The notes: generated by a model not told the origin, from the sequence alone. A stretch of 64,000 nt of DNA from Siphonodentalium dalli (GCA_032622095.1 CP136064.1:180206011-180270010), one strand, 5' to 3'; positions 21,971 through 34,536 are shown, counted from the first letter of the stretch. Translations and numbers: made by a program.

Positions 21971-23477
21971 TCTCAATACTTTAGAATATAGAATTAACCT
22001 TAAAATAACAAAAATCTTCGAAACACAGAATCTTCGGAATAACGAACTTTCGGATTGGTGAACCTTCGGAATAGCGAACATTCAGAGAAATTTCGGAATA
22101 GTGGACCTTCGGGATAGTGAACCTTCGGAATAGAGACATGCCCCCCAATATTCATATTATATGCCCAGAGTTCAAAGCTATGGACCCATAAAATTCTAAA
22201 CTTGGCCCTTAAAATATTGAACTCCAAATTGGAGCCCACCCAGAACATCACTTAAGTCAACTGTACCTGTGTCATGTCCCAATGCGGGAGGGTCCATATA
22301 TACCACAACATTCATATTATACGCCAAGAATTCAACGGTATGGGCCCACGTAATGGCATTAAATCTCAAGAAAACCCGCGAAAACAAAACAAAATCACAT
22401 TTAATGTTCTAAGTTAAGTTATTTCCTCCTGTATCTGTATCGGTGTGCGCGCAGGATCAGTTCGGATGTGAGCGCACACTCCATAAAAAGAATCTTTGTG
22501 AAAATGAACCCTCTCAAATTAGTCTTTAGAATATAGAATTAACCTAAAAATAACAAAAACCTTCGGAATAGAGAACCTTCGGAATAGCGGATCTTCGGGA
22601 TAGCAAATCTTCATAATAGAAACATGTCCCCACAATTACACCGGTGACGTGAACACATGTGCTAATCTTTGTCGTACTATCGTAATTATCGGTACGATTT
22701 ATACTCTAGTACGAAACAAGAATACATTCCTCCATACGACCATGAGTCTATACAAATCTGTACACCAGTGTCCACCCACTTCGTGGCGGTAATAAACCGA
22801 GGTTTTTAGTTTTTTGGTTTTTTATAAGTACATAGCTCTAAACTTTTTATTGCATATTCCGAATTGGACGAGTGATCCGGACCCGAATATACCGCTTAAA
22901 AAAAAAATTCTCAGGACTTTCCGCGCTACGGGGTACGGAAATATTGCAACTATTTTTCCCGCCAAATCCAAACCTGCTAATTAAAGAGCAAGATAATGTC
23001 GTAGCAGGTACGTTGACATACTGTACGTACGTCCCAAAAGTTTGACCGCTATACTTTAAAAGTAGCCTGCCCAACGGAGAATGCGAGTCGGTGTGGGTTG
23101 AGAATTTAGGAAAATTCCACGGAAATTGCAAAGGGGGGGAAATTCTAACATCGAGATAATTTTTTTTAGACGAATACATCTGATGGGTATTGTTCGGGCG
23201 CCTCTACAGTGCGATTGTCTAATGTTCAGATGCAACGGTTTACTCGTGACGACGCTATATAATATAAATATGTATACTTATATAAGTAGTCTATCACTAA
23301 CCGATTTTTAGCCCCAAATCCAAAACGGTCTAATGCAGGAGCGAGTTTAATGCAGGAGCACGTAAGCCGGTATACTGTAGGTACACCTACAAAATTTGAC
23401 CGTTCTACTATAAAAGCAACCTGCTCAACGGGGAGTTTGTGTCGGGTGGGTTCAGATTTGGCAAATTCCACCGAAAA
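21971..23477 (+). repeat. 1,507-bp tandem duplication, first copy
   Basis: This unit is followed directly by an essentially identical second copy (offset exactly 1,507). Comparing the two by eye, including runs of A, G, C and T, I found one difference (A at 23184 against G in copy 2). The unit contains ACCTTCGGAATAGCGAAC-type minisatellite blocks at both ends of its left half and two diverged 250-bp subrepeats (CCCCAAATCCAA ... GAAAATTCCACGGAAAT). A third, older partial copy of the left part lies at about 21855-21970. Confidence 0.93.
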
Positions 23478-24986
23478 TCTCAATACTTTAGAATATAGAA
23501 TTAACCTTAAAATAACAAAAATCTTCGAAACACAGAATCTTCGGAATAACGAACTTTCGGATTGGTGAACCTTCGGAATAGCGAACATTCAGAGAAATTT
23601 CGGAATAGTGGACCTTCGGGATAGTGAACCTTCGGAATAGAGACATGCCCCCCAATATTCATATTATATGCCCAGAGTTCAAAGCTATGGACCCATAAAA
23701 TTCTAAACTTGGCCCTTAAAATATTGAACTCCAAATTGGAGCCCACCCAGAACATCACTTAAGTCAACTGTACCTGTGTCATGTCCCAATGCGGGAGGGT
23801 CCATATATACCACAACATTCATATTATACGCCAAGAATTCAACGGTATGGGCCCACGTAATGGCATTAAATCTCAAGAAAACCCGCGAAAACAAAACAAA
23901 ATCACATTTAATGTTCTAAGTTAAGTTATTTCCTCCTGTATCTGTATCGGTGTGCGCGCAGGATCAGTTCGGATGTGAGCGCACACTCCATAAAAAGAAT
24001 CTTTGTGAAAATGAACCCTCTCAAATTAGTCTTTAGAATATAGAATTAACCTAAAAATAACAAAAACCTTCGGAATAGAGAACCTTCGGAATAGCGGATC
24101 TTCGGGATAGCAAATCTTCATAATAGAAACATGTCCCCACAATTACACCGGTGACGTGAACACATGTGCTAATCTTTGTCGTACTATCGTAATTATCGGT
24201 ACGATTTATACTCTAGTACGAAACAAGAATACATTCCTCCATACGACCATGAGTCTATACAAATCTGTACACCAGTGTCCACCCACTTCGTGGCGGTAAT
24301 AAACCGAGGTTTTTAGTTTTTTGGTTTTTTATAAGTACATAGCTCTAAACTTTTTATTGCATATTCCGAATTGGACGAGTGATCCGGACCCGAATATACC
24401 GCTTAAAAAAAAAATTCTCAGGACTTTCCGCGCTACGGGGTACGGAAATATTGCAACTATTTTTCCCGCCAAATCCAAACCTGCTAATTAAAGAGCAAGA
24501 TAATGTCGTAGCAGGTACGTTGACATACTGTACGTACGTCCCAAAAGTTTGACCGCTATACTTTAAAAGTAGCCTGCCCAACGGAGAATGCGAGTCGGTG
24601 TGGGTTGAGAATTTAGGAAAATTCCACGGAAATTGCAAAGGGGGGGAAATTCTAACATCGAGATAATTTTTTTTAGACGAGTACATCTGATGGGTATTGT
24701 TCGGGCGCCTCTACAGTGCGATTGTCTAATGTTCAGATGCAACGGTTTACTCGTGACGACGCTATATAATATAAATATGTATACTTATATAAGTAGTCTA
24801 TCACTAACCGATTTTTAGCCCCAAATCCAAAACGGTCTAATGCAGGAGCGAGTTTAATGCAGGAGCACGTAAGCCGGTATACTGTAGGTACACCTACAAA
24901 ATTTGACCGTTCTACTATAAAAGCAACCTGCTCAACGGGGAGTTTGTGTCGGGTGGGTTCAGATTTGGCAAATTCCACCGAAAATC
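23478..24986 (+). repeat. 1,507-bp tandem duplication, second copy
   Basis: It starts TCTCAATACTTTAG, as copy 1 does, and ends GAAAATC. The junction shares only two bases (TC) with the outer flank, as expected from microhomology-mediated duplication. The ORFs read through both copies are the same and have no motif. Confidence 0.93.
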
Positions 24987-25254
24987 AAATGGGGAAAATT
25001 ACTCCGAAAATCAGATATTGAGATAAAAACTTTTCGAAGAGTGGATGTGATTAGTAGTTTCTAAACGCAAGATTAGTACGCTTTTTAAAGATATAGAGTG
25101 GACGGTTTAACCCTGGTAGCGTGTAACGTTGTTAACGGGTGATATATATATTACTCAAATTCAAACCCTCTCTTCATGACGCAAATTCAAACGGACTTAT
25201 CAAGGAGCAAGGCAAATGCGTGATATACTATATAGGTATGTCCGCTCTACTATA

Positions 25255-25680
25255 AAAGTAACCTATTGTCACGATTTGACCTGTCCAAAACACTCCCCGG
25301 ACAAAAGTTGCCCTAGGTATAAAATTTCGTCGAAATCCGTCCGTTTTACCCGACTTGACCTTGAACTGACCATTTTGAAAATCAATGTCAGGTCGGGGTC
25401 ACGATTTGACCCGTCCAAAACACTCCCCGGACAAAAGTACCCCTAGGTATCAAATTTCGTGGAAATCCGTCTGTTTACCCGATTTGACCTTGGATTGACC
25501 TTTTTGAAGGTCAATGTCAGGTCGGGGGTCACGATTTGACCCGTCCAAAACACTCCCTGGACAAAAGCACCCATATGTATCAAATTTCGTCAAAATCCGT
25601 CCAGCAGTTTTCCCGACCATATCTAACAGACAAACAAACAGACAGACAGACAGAAGTCCCAAAATATATATTAGATTTAG
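25255..25680 (+). repeat. 130-bp tandem array 2 with (ACAG)n tail
   Basis: Three monomers with a 130-bp period (CACGATTTGACCCGTCCAAA at about 25268, 25400 and 25530), ending CGTCCAGCAGTTTTCCCGAC then AACAGACAAACAAACAGACA GACAG. A conserved CCG..CAGTTTT box followed by ACAG repeats is a familiar layout of invertebrate non-LTR retrotransposon 3' ends, which is why I read the array as a retroelement 3' UTR. Confidence 0.65.
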
Positions 25681-25809
25681 AAATGTCAATGCAAGTCCAC
25701 CATCAGATCACAAAGCACCAACATGCATTCACATGAAGGGGAACACACCTATGTGCATAACACACACATGGAATGGGATACCATGGAAGTATATCTGATT
25801 CCATGGCAT

Positions 25810-26200
25810 CTGAGCTCTAGTTTTTTTTCGTTTTCCTTCGAAATCTTTTACCTTATTATCGTTGTTCTCGCACATGCTTCCAATCTGTTGTCGGTCTCTC
25901 CTCTCAATATATCTAACCGGTCTTTGTTTTTTGCCAGTCTCTTCTCAATCTATTGTACAGAGTTTTCAATTTCCCTTAGTTGTTTTTCCATGTCTTTGTG
26001 TTTGGCCATGTTCATATCATGCTTCTTTTCGAATGCATCACCGGCTGTCTACTTTTGTGTTTATAATTTAATCTAGATTATATAGTCTGTCTGTTATCAT
26101 TGTGGTAATATTATCCACCTTCTTAGAGAGTTTTTCCATTTTTTCGGACTCTTCTTTTTCTTTAGTTTTGTTCACTATCAGTTTGTGGGCATTTCACAAT
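25810..26200 (-). pseudogene. Coiled-coil, ORF1-like relic, second copy
   Basis: The minus strand encodes charged coil in two frames: KEKEESEKMEKLSKKVDN and onward, then DAFEKKHDMNMAKHKDMEKQ, LREIENSVQ-stop-IEKRLAKN, and so on. At least one stop and one frameshift interrupt it. Composition and length suit a LINE ORF1 N-terminal coil, and it sits just beyond the retroelement-like array at 25255-25680. The family is not provable by eye. Confidence 0.45.
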
Positions 26201-26615
26201 AACATAATTGTATAAGTTTCAGTGTCTTGCAACAATGGTGGTTTCCATGGACGTCGGGCATTACACTCGAAATTAGGAAACAGCTACAACATTTGTCCAT
26301 TTATTACATCCATACGTGAACACATCTTCCAGAATTTCACATAGCGATTATTTTGTCAATTCTAGACATTTTTGTTGTTAAGTTGCTGCATTATAAAACA
26401 ATACCACTTTGTTTCTAGCCATAATCCACTAAAGAAACCTCTGCATGTCAACCATTCGATTGTGACATTTGCCTTCTAATACCTGTATAAGTTATTCCTG
26501 CGATATAGTTGAATGCCATTTGCAAGTAATTCCCAGCAGCATCGTTACATGTGGAAATGCCGAGTTGTTTTTCTTTTCACGTAGTTAGCTGTGGTATAGA
26601 TATAGAATACACCCC
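26201..26615. other. No gene recognised
   Basis: AT-rich sequence between a retroelement relic and a hairpin; nothing supportable. Confidence 0.35.
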
Positions 26616-26738
26616 TAGTAGTCGAGAATACCAAATTTTCACCACGAGTGGGAATTTTGGTTTTAACCACGAGCCGTTTGGCGAGTGGTTAAAACCACAA
26701 TACCACGAGCGGTGAAAATGTTGTACTCTCGGCTACTA
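26616..26738. repeat. 123-bp hairpin
   Basis: TAGTAGTCGAGAATACCAAA..TTTTCACCACGAG pairs with CGAGCGGTGAAAATGTTGTA..CTCGGCTACTA. The inner arm GGTTTTAACCACGAG and its inverse GAGTGGTTAAAACC close on a seven-base loop. It is near-complete self-complementarity with no coding content. Confidence 0.8.
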
Positions 26739-27285
26739 TGTATGTATGTTATTTATGCCATTATTATAATTTTTGGTTTGTTGCGCGAATTCAACTACTC
26801 CGTTGTTTACTTTTAATGTATATCCTCACCGAGAGACATAACCACGACGCTATAAGGAATGTGCGCCACGCGTAGTGATACAAACATTTACGTCATGACG
26901 TCAGTCTGTTTCTGAGCCATCAGTCACTTGATACAACCATTCATATGTTTCCTACTTCATATAACACTAGCAAGCTACATCTGATTGATTTAACACTAGC
27001 AAACTGCATCTGATTGAGATGCAGGCAAGTTTCCTCATATCTAATTGAAATTATAACAACTTCCAAATTTAAATGAATGTAACATAAGTACTATTTTCCT
27101 AACTACAATGTAGTTCTACTGTGGGTATAAACGTTTAGCACATGAAATTACGTTTGAACACTTATTAATTTACTAACCAATCTAGTTAGTTGATAGACAT
27201 TTCAGGTGATGGTGTAATAGAGTTATCTCTCGTCAGTTACCATGGTGGTGGAATACACAAAGCTGTGGTATGTATATATAGCGTG

Positions 27286-27305
27286 CGGTGGTGGTGGTGG
27301 TGGTG
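27286..27305. repeat. (GGT)n microsatellite
   Basis: Six to seven GGT units. Confidence 0.9.
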
Positions 27306-27727
27306 TTGAATTCTGAAAGTATATTTCAGATATAGATGTGTTGAAGGTGGTCTTACTCGCAAGAGGTTGGCCAATGTGGCCGGATAGATATATAAGATAA
27401 GATCAACTGAATTTCTTGACAAATCGTGAATTCAATGAATCACCATACCTTACAGTTCAGACACAAACACCCCTTGTTAAGTAGTCAGGCTAATGTTCAT
27501 TGATGCTGGTTGGTCATGCTGAATTTTTATTATACTGGTGGCTCCTGTTAACTTGCACATATGTGAGAAAATCACTCTTTCGAATTACCGTATCAGGAAA
27601 CGCTTAACGATTGACGCCCTTGTTGATCAGGTGGAGATATGTTCGATGTCAACGTGAGCAATCTTTTAATGCTCATTTAACAATAAGATTACACATAAAT
27701 TTTGTAGCTGTATACATATCCCAGACA

Positions 27728-27867
27728 GCACAACGACGTCGGCCCGACGTCGGGTTCCCGACGTCTTCCCGACGTCGGCCCAACCGTCGGTATGTCCGTC
27801 GGGGCGACGTCGACCCGACGTCGTTGTGTGATAGAGATGGTCGGCAACAGGTCGGCACCCGACGTTA
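27728..27867. repeat. CpG-rich CCGACGTCGG palindrome cluster 1
   Basis: About ten GACGTC or near-GACGTC cores occur in 140 bases. The outer ends CACAACGACGTCGG and CCGACGTCGTTGTG are inverted copies, so the core 27728-27828 folds back. Scattered further units (AAACGTCGGTTG, CAACGTCGGC) continue to about 28530. GC content is far above the surroundings. A short ORF across it is low-complexity. Confidence 0.85.
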
Positions 27868-28530
27868 ACTAGATTTCGCCAGAACTGGAGGTCGACATAT
27901 TGGATTCCCGAAGTCGTATATTAATCTTTGCTACATAAATTCCACCCTTGAAGGTTTGTTGCATGCACGTTCCATGCTTTTATAGTAGTTTTTAGAGTGA
28001 TTGTCGTTGTTTTCATACATTGGTCGGTAAAACGTCGGTTGCGGATTGAATGCCGACCGAAAACGTCATTGTCGCTAATATGACGTCGTTGTATTCCCTA
28101 CGTCTCGTCTGCTGCGTCAATTGGAAGGCTTCGGTCACATTATTTTCGACTTTAAATTCGTTGCTGATCGGAGCCTAACATTATTATTTCTTCTCTGATG
28201 TGGAAAATTAATCACAATCGGTGTTAATGATTACGCAGCGGACCATGCGTCAATGGATACATTTCCAGGGCAGAATTATATAGGTAAGTTTAATATTTTT
28301 CCAAAATATATTGCACACTCATGGCAATCATCCGAAGTTCCGGGCTCGATTGGTGTCCCTAAATAAAACAGCTTAATAATAGCCACATTTGTCTCTATTA
28401 TATAGTTTCTCATTGTATCAAACAGATTGTTACGTTTTAGACTTTTAGTATGTTAACACGCCAACGTTTATTTAATTTTGGTCTATTGTTAGCGCAGTCG
28501 GCAACCCAACGTCGGCATTCGACGGTGTCG

Positions 28531-30769
28531 TATTTATTAGGCCTAATTATTATCTATTGTCAGCTACATACTTATGTAATGTCTAAAAGGTACTTGAATG
28601 TCAATTGAATGTCCAAATTATGTTCTATTTTGTTACATCGCAGCCCAGTTCTGGAGGGATCAACAAATTAGGTCTACAAATATGCTTAACATTAACGTTA
28701 TATTCGGCCTCTTTATATGCCACAGCAAGATTAATTTTAGTGATATAATTGAGAACGTTTGGGTCCATAACTTTCTTCGGCATTGATCAATAAAGAGTTT
28801 ATTCAACTTCTTTGTTACGATCTAGTCCTCACATGGTACATGTATAAATAAAGGGCGTACATGTGCGTGTCATACGTGTGCGAAAATTCAATATAGATTG
28901 AACTTAGTTCTGATATTAGCAGGATTGTTCATGCCATATACAGTAACTGTTGATATGGCGCATGGATCAACATAATATTACCTTCCAAATCACGTCAACA
29001 AACGTTAGAAGTTATAATGAGCCATGTCCGTTTAATTTTTTGTAATATATTCTATATATATAACCGTTACATGTATATTCCTGGATTTGGATATTAGGGC
29101 AACAGTCTCTTTTGTTTAAAAAAAAATGCATGTTAAAATTTAAGATATGCATGATGAAACGTGAAGAGCGTTTAGCAAGCGCTATTTTGAATTGCACGAA
29201 TAAACTATTGGCACAAAACAATTGTTTCTATTGACATGCCACATCGGTCCTCACACCCGTCTGTCCCAGTAGATAACTCGGCCATGTATTAGTATTATAG
29301 GCCATCAGATATATTTAAACATTGAAAGGTATGTTGACCAGCATTGGGGTAGATCGGGTACTTTCAAGTGTGCAAGTGTGTTTATTATTTCCCTCTATAT
29401 CTTTACAGGACCACTGTTGGATATGGTAATAACAGCATACAACGCCCGTGAATGGAGATGTTGGTGTGTGCATGGGACATAGATGTAAATGGTTGTCTCA
29501 AGGGAGCAATGTCGGTCGTCTTAAAACTTGCTGCATGATGGTGACAAATTAATTTTATTTTAGAAGCAGAATACATGTATCAGATAATTAAATGGAGACA
29601 CGGACTCAGTGTATATATGAGTGTTAATGATTGCTTCAAATGCGCTTAATTGCTTCAGTGAGCGTGAACAAATTCTCATTTCTTATCGAAATGGCTATGT
29701 ATCGATCAGAATGGCACATTGAGAATTTGAGATGTCCCTCAACTCGGATCAACCTTGAAAATCGGTCTCGATTTTCGCATATGTCGGGGTTCAAATCGTG
29801 ACAACCTAATCTAACCCAGATGGCGATGATCTAGAAATCGTTCACGATACGTACATGTGGGAGATTTCCGTGTGCTGCACGGTGTTTTGTCATTATGTAC
29901 GTTGCTCCCCGAAGAGGAGTATATCACATTACGTATGTGACATGAGGCGTGAATCCAGAGTCCCTACATGCATGTGAAAAAGCCAACCATGCAGACTGAA
30001 CTCTCGGTCGAACTATATGCGTATAGATACATATGATGTGAACTGAAAATTTAATCGGAATTTCGGAGTATTGGAGCTTCGTGGTACAGAGTTTTGGACC
30101 TTCAGGCAATCGAACCCAAGAAGATTAGGCTGGAAATATCTTAGTACAGGAAACTCTGGGATACATTACGATCAAAGCAAGTCTGACGAATTTCACAGAG
30201 AACTATACGTGCGGGCTGATTTATTAGAGACAAGTTAAGCACCACATCAGACACCGTTGTATAAGTATTTAACACTATACTGATCGATCCACTATAAGTA
30301 TATACATAATAAATACCGTTATACGTGTTTTCACGTTGATTTTTAACATTAAAAATTGTTGGCAGCTATTTGCGGTCTGGATCGTATATACGCAATCCTA
30401 GAATATCCTCCACTTGAATTATCCCAATCAATATCAGTAGCTCTGTTTGATTTGTAATGTATAATTATATCAACACGATTAAACATTGATAATTAGCCAT
30501 TTTTCTTCTGGAATTTATAACCGTTTCAAAATTTGTTTTGTGACTTCTTGGTTAACCGGAAATTCACAGAGAATTGCAACCGTTTTAGTCCTGTTAGTTT
30601 CGTTTCCAATTTTAGTCAATAGTGCTCAGTTCACATGACCACGAACTGGATCACGCCACAATTATTTACTCCATATATATGCCCGTGTCGTAGCTATTGA
30701 GTAGATATTTATGCCATGATCAAGACCGCGAAGAGACATTCGTCGGAAAAAGTTTCGGCTATCGACTAT
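28531..30769. other. Long stretch without a secure gene
   Basis: A candidate splice acceptor with a short open frame at 29409-29482 is discussed in the findings. A phrase near 30058-30110 (GAATTTCGGAGTATTGGAGC) resembles the CTTCGGAATAG blocks of the 22-25 kb duplication. Nothing else is recognised. Confidence 0.4.
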
Positions 30770-31258
30770 ATGCCGACGTCGGCAGCCGACGGCATGCATG
30801 CACCGATGTCGGGTGGGTAGCTGGGATATCTCTATTTTGCCGAGGCCCAGTCGAAAGGGTGGTTATGGAAATATCGTTTAGTCCTGAATTTTCGTTCTAT
30901 GTTTTTTCAGCTTCGTCGGCGAATGACATGAAGTCGATTTACAATTTTTGGACAGAAATTAGGCCGATCGATGTCGGCAAGTATGCCTTCGTACAGACTG
31001 TGGTCGGCATGGCGTTGGCTGCAAACCATTTGCCAACGTCGGCTACCGACGTCATTGCCGACGGCCACGCCGACGGTCAGGCCGACGTCGGCAAATTACA
31101 TTGAACCGACGGTGGTCGGCATGACGCCGACTGCCAACCATATGCCGACGTCGGCCGACGGCCACGCCGACCATCGGACCGACGTCGGCAGCAAACGTCG
31201 GGCCGACGTCGCTGCCGACGTCGGGTCGACGTTGGGCCGACGTCGGGTGGCTATCTGG
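30770..31258. repeat. CpG-rich CCGACGTCGG palindrome cluster 2
   Basis: Some 20 copies of CCGACGTCGG, GCCGACGGC and related palindromic units, densest from 30965 to 31250. The motif GTCGGGTGGGTAGCTGGGAT at about 30808 is echoed by GTCGGGTGGCTATCTGGCAT at about 31240, and inverted as ATCCCAGACAGCACAACGAC at cluster 1, suggesting real element ends. The 135- and 108-codon ORFs are repeat-encoded. Confidence 0.85.
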
Positions 31259-31269
31259 CATACATGGTC

Positions 31270-32134
31270 TATGTATTCTGAAATACTTACCTTATAATAT
31301 ACATAAGTGGCATAAACTCATCAACTTCCGTTAACGTTCCTTAAAACAGAAAGCCGAACTTTCTTTATTTACCTCTAGCTTGGTAAAATAATACGAGAAG
31401 CTCTGCAACAAATATGTTTGCTTACCTGTCGATATTAACACTCGATTAGTTCTGTCAAAGATAAACCTCTTCAGTCCTACCAGTTTGACAGAATATATTG
31501 GGGAAACTTCTGGACACGCAGTATACAGAGAGACCCATATAGTAACCCAATCATAAATATCATACAAACTTCTAAGTCCATCACTTTTGTCCCATATCAC
31601 TGAGCGTAATTAATGTCGCGTATACCAATCTAGCAGGAGAGTTCAGAAGGGTTGCCTAAACCATTTAGCCTAAAATACACACATGCCATCCATGCCACTT
31701 TATAAACCATGGAAGTATGATAATATCGGACGGTTTCATGGGACATTCAGAAATTACTCGAGACACAAAATGCAGTCAGCAACTGCTGGAATCGAAGGTT
31801 ATGCTTTGTTCGTGTAGTTTCTGTGACCAAACGACTTTATGTCCGTCAGCGAATACTATAAATTGTCCCTTTTCCTTCCGTACGTACCAGTACCAGTACG
31901 CGGTCATTTGTTGTCATTTCTGTACATGTTATAACTCATGTTAAATGAACTTAAATCTGAGTCTGACAATGGTAATCAATAAGAGGCTCACATAGAGTTG
32001 GGAATAAAAACGTTCAATATTTTAACGAAATTGACTTGCGATTATTGTCCATAGAGGGAGGGAACTCTATATATCGGCATATCATGTAAGTTGGTCTGAC
32101 CATTGCCACAACGTGCTAGTGTCTATTTGTTTTT
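31270..32134. other. No secure gene
   Basis: An 89-codon minus-strand frame (31331-31600) has ordinary composition but no recognised domain. A 49-base candidate minus exon at 31291-31339 was considered and not accepted. Confidence 0.35.
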
Positions 32135-32410
32135 TGGAAATAGGAACATCCATAAAAATCGCTGTCACCACAGTGGCACACCTCGAAGGTACCTGGTAAT
32201 GGGTGACTTTAAGGTGTGCTTGCCTGGAAGTCAGCGTGCCCTTAGGTGTATTTCAGGTGCGACACCTCGATTTTTCTTATTAGGTGTTAAACATCAAGCA
32301 CACCACAGGAGTACCTCAGGTGTGACACCTTAAAATGTAAGGGTTCCAATATTTATTTTATTTTAAATAGGAACATCTATAAAATGGTTGTCACCACATG
32401 TCACATGTGT
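32135..32410. repeat. Element with AGGTGTGACACCT palindromes and direct-repeat flanks
   Basis: AATAGGAACATCCATAAAAA..GCTGTCACCACA at 32140 is repeated as AATAGGAACATCTATAAAAT..GTTGTCACCACA at 32367. Between them AGGTGT and ACACCT words alternate in both orientations, including the palindrome AGGTGTGACACCT. It is likely a small non-autonomous element. Confidence 0.6.
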
Positions 32411-33577
32411 CGTTTCTAATCATGTTTTACTGTCTAACTTTTGATAAATCAGGTTCATTCAAGCTTACTCAACAAAGTACACCAGAGAGAACGTTTCCTA
32501 AAACAAGATGAAGTTCTTAATATATGAAGGCATATCTAGCTCGTTTCAGAAACACGTTCTTATTTACTTCCGGCTAATAACCGTAGGTGTTGTCGGGCGG
32601 ACTATGTTGCGCTACTGCATCGGATATTTTCCGATTGAATATGGGTGATTTAGTTTCTCAGAATGACAGGGAATGCATTGTATAACTGATAACATTTCAC
32701 AACAGTCTCCAATAACAAAAAATCCATATATTTTGCGTGATGGCATGGCAGTTGAAAAAAAGTGACAATTTGATAACCCGAACCACGACAGATATCAATA
32801 AACAATTGAGAGTTAGAAATCAGTTCAATAATTACCTTTCGCCTTAAGGGTGTATACATACATGCCTGTAATTTCTGTAATTTTCGTGTATTTGGCGTTT
32901 TACATGGATCATACATACCATGTAGTATGTGTCCACTGACAACCCAATCATTGCCGACGTGTTGACCGCATAATTCCAATTAAATCAGAATGTAGAGAAG
33001 CCGCTATATTGGACCGAGTCGCCAGGCCACTTAAAATAATTGTTCGTGGGATAACCCATATGGTGGACGTTCTATTTAAATAATTACCAGCCCTCTCTTG
33101 ATATTTATAGCAGTGGTGGATTAGGATTTCCCCGACGCAGGGAATATATATGATCCCCGACTTGGGGCTATATATGATCCCGAAAGCTACCAGGTGTGGG
33201 TGGCTAATTCTGAGCTATTTAAGTAAAACATATTATATTGTACCTTCTTGCCCAGATTATTCCGACCGATACATTCAACTAAGTCCTTTATCGGTTTGAA
33301 ACTTTCGAGACCCCACGCCAAACAAGCATCATGGTCGAAAATGTCATATATCAAGCCTGTATATGCCAGACGTGTCGCTTCTGGTGTTCGTGCATTAATA
33401 AAATATCACACAGACTTGACTAATTTCCGCATCCGTAAGAGAAGACATGTTTTGGACTGGCCTTAAATGTCCTGATAGACAGTTTGGCTTCGCTTATCAC
33501 ACTACTCACTTGTCTGGCCTGTTAACAATGAACCGTTCGCGCGCAGGTGATTAATGTTGTCAATTATTGGTGTGGCC
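32411..33577. other. No gene recognised
   Basis: The frame at 32650-32979 (-, 109 codons) and the one at 33248-33466 (+, 72 codons) have no motif. Nothing else supportable. Confidence 0.35.
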
Positions 33578-33610
33578 ATGTAAAATACATGTAATACATG
33601 TATTTTACAT
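33578..33610. repeat. 33-bp near-perfect palindrome
   Basis: ATGTAAAATACATG and CATGTATTTTACAT separated by TAATA; the two halves are exact inverses. Confidence 0.9.
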
Positions 33611-33911
33611 ACAGAAATGACATGCATGTGTGTATCCACCATAAGCGCGTGTCTCATATCTAGCGAGGTGACCAAGGAGACTTTCTATCTCATTCTCTAG
33701 ATAGTGTTGATTAGGTGTAACACATGCATGCATATGCCCGTGTTTAATCAAGACGATAGTGGGCAGTTATTTATTAAATTCCGTAAATAATCATTTCCTA
33801 TTATGTGCTATACGTAGGTTATATCGTGGTGAGAATCGTTTACTCGAAATAGCCACTTGTCAAAGACTCGCGGATATTGCTCGTATACGATTATTACCCC
33901 TTGATATAACC

Positions 33912-33912
33912 T

Positions 33913-33937
<25 letters not shown>
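33912..33937. repeat. (TA)n microsatellite
   Basis: About thirteen TA units. Confidence 0.95.
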
Positions 33938-33944
<7 letters not shown>

Positions 33945-34536
33945 ATGTCTGTCTCCCTCTGTCTTATCTATATACCTAACAATATATCTCGCTTGGTAAC
34001 ACTTATTTCTCCCTCTCCCTTCGCCGGAACCATCATGTTGTTTTAAGTTAGTACAGACCCAGGTATGGAATAACAAAAAACAAAAAGTCAAAATTTTCTA
34101 GAAATTTATTTTATGACAAAAGAAGATATTTAACTGGCACATACATGTACGTTATGAATATGAATGATGCCAGGGTTATTCACAGGCGCCGGTTAGCTTT
34201 CAATCGCAAGAGTATTCCAATCTAGTTTATAGAGTTAGTCCATATATTTATTTTCCTCTAACTTCTCTATAGGTCCAATTTCCAAGTGCATCACTTCGGT
34301 TAACGTCTCAGCCAAAACGTGTAACATTGCTCACAATCAACAGTAAAATAAGGTGGTGAATGTTTTGGTTGATATTTGCTCCAATTATGTCCAGAAGTAG
34401 TATATGTGTCGTTCTAAATAAAACTTCGTGGAAAATATTGGAGATGCCCATCATATTTGACACCATATTAGTCAATAAGCTAGATCAATGAGTCCCTACC
34501 ATATTGGATCCACCCAGACCCATTCCGCGTTTTAAG

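Noticed and set aside
22000-24978. Paired identical ORFs (83, 63, 110, 61 codons) at 1,507-bp spacing
   Set aside because: They are identical because the DNA is duplicated; no motif or splice context.
29270-29327. Segment between CGTCTGTCCCAG and GTATGT on the plus strand
   Set aside because: All three frames contain stops; at most non-coding.
30697-31297. ORFs of 135 and 108 codons (+) and 69 codons (-)
   Set aside because: They are generated by the CCGACGTCGG repeat cluster and are low-complexity.
31291-31339. 49-base minus-strand exon candidate (TLTEVDEFMPLMYII) with a GTAAGT donor
   Set aside because: The acceptor is a poor TTTTAAG and there is no partner exon.
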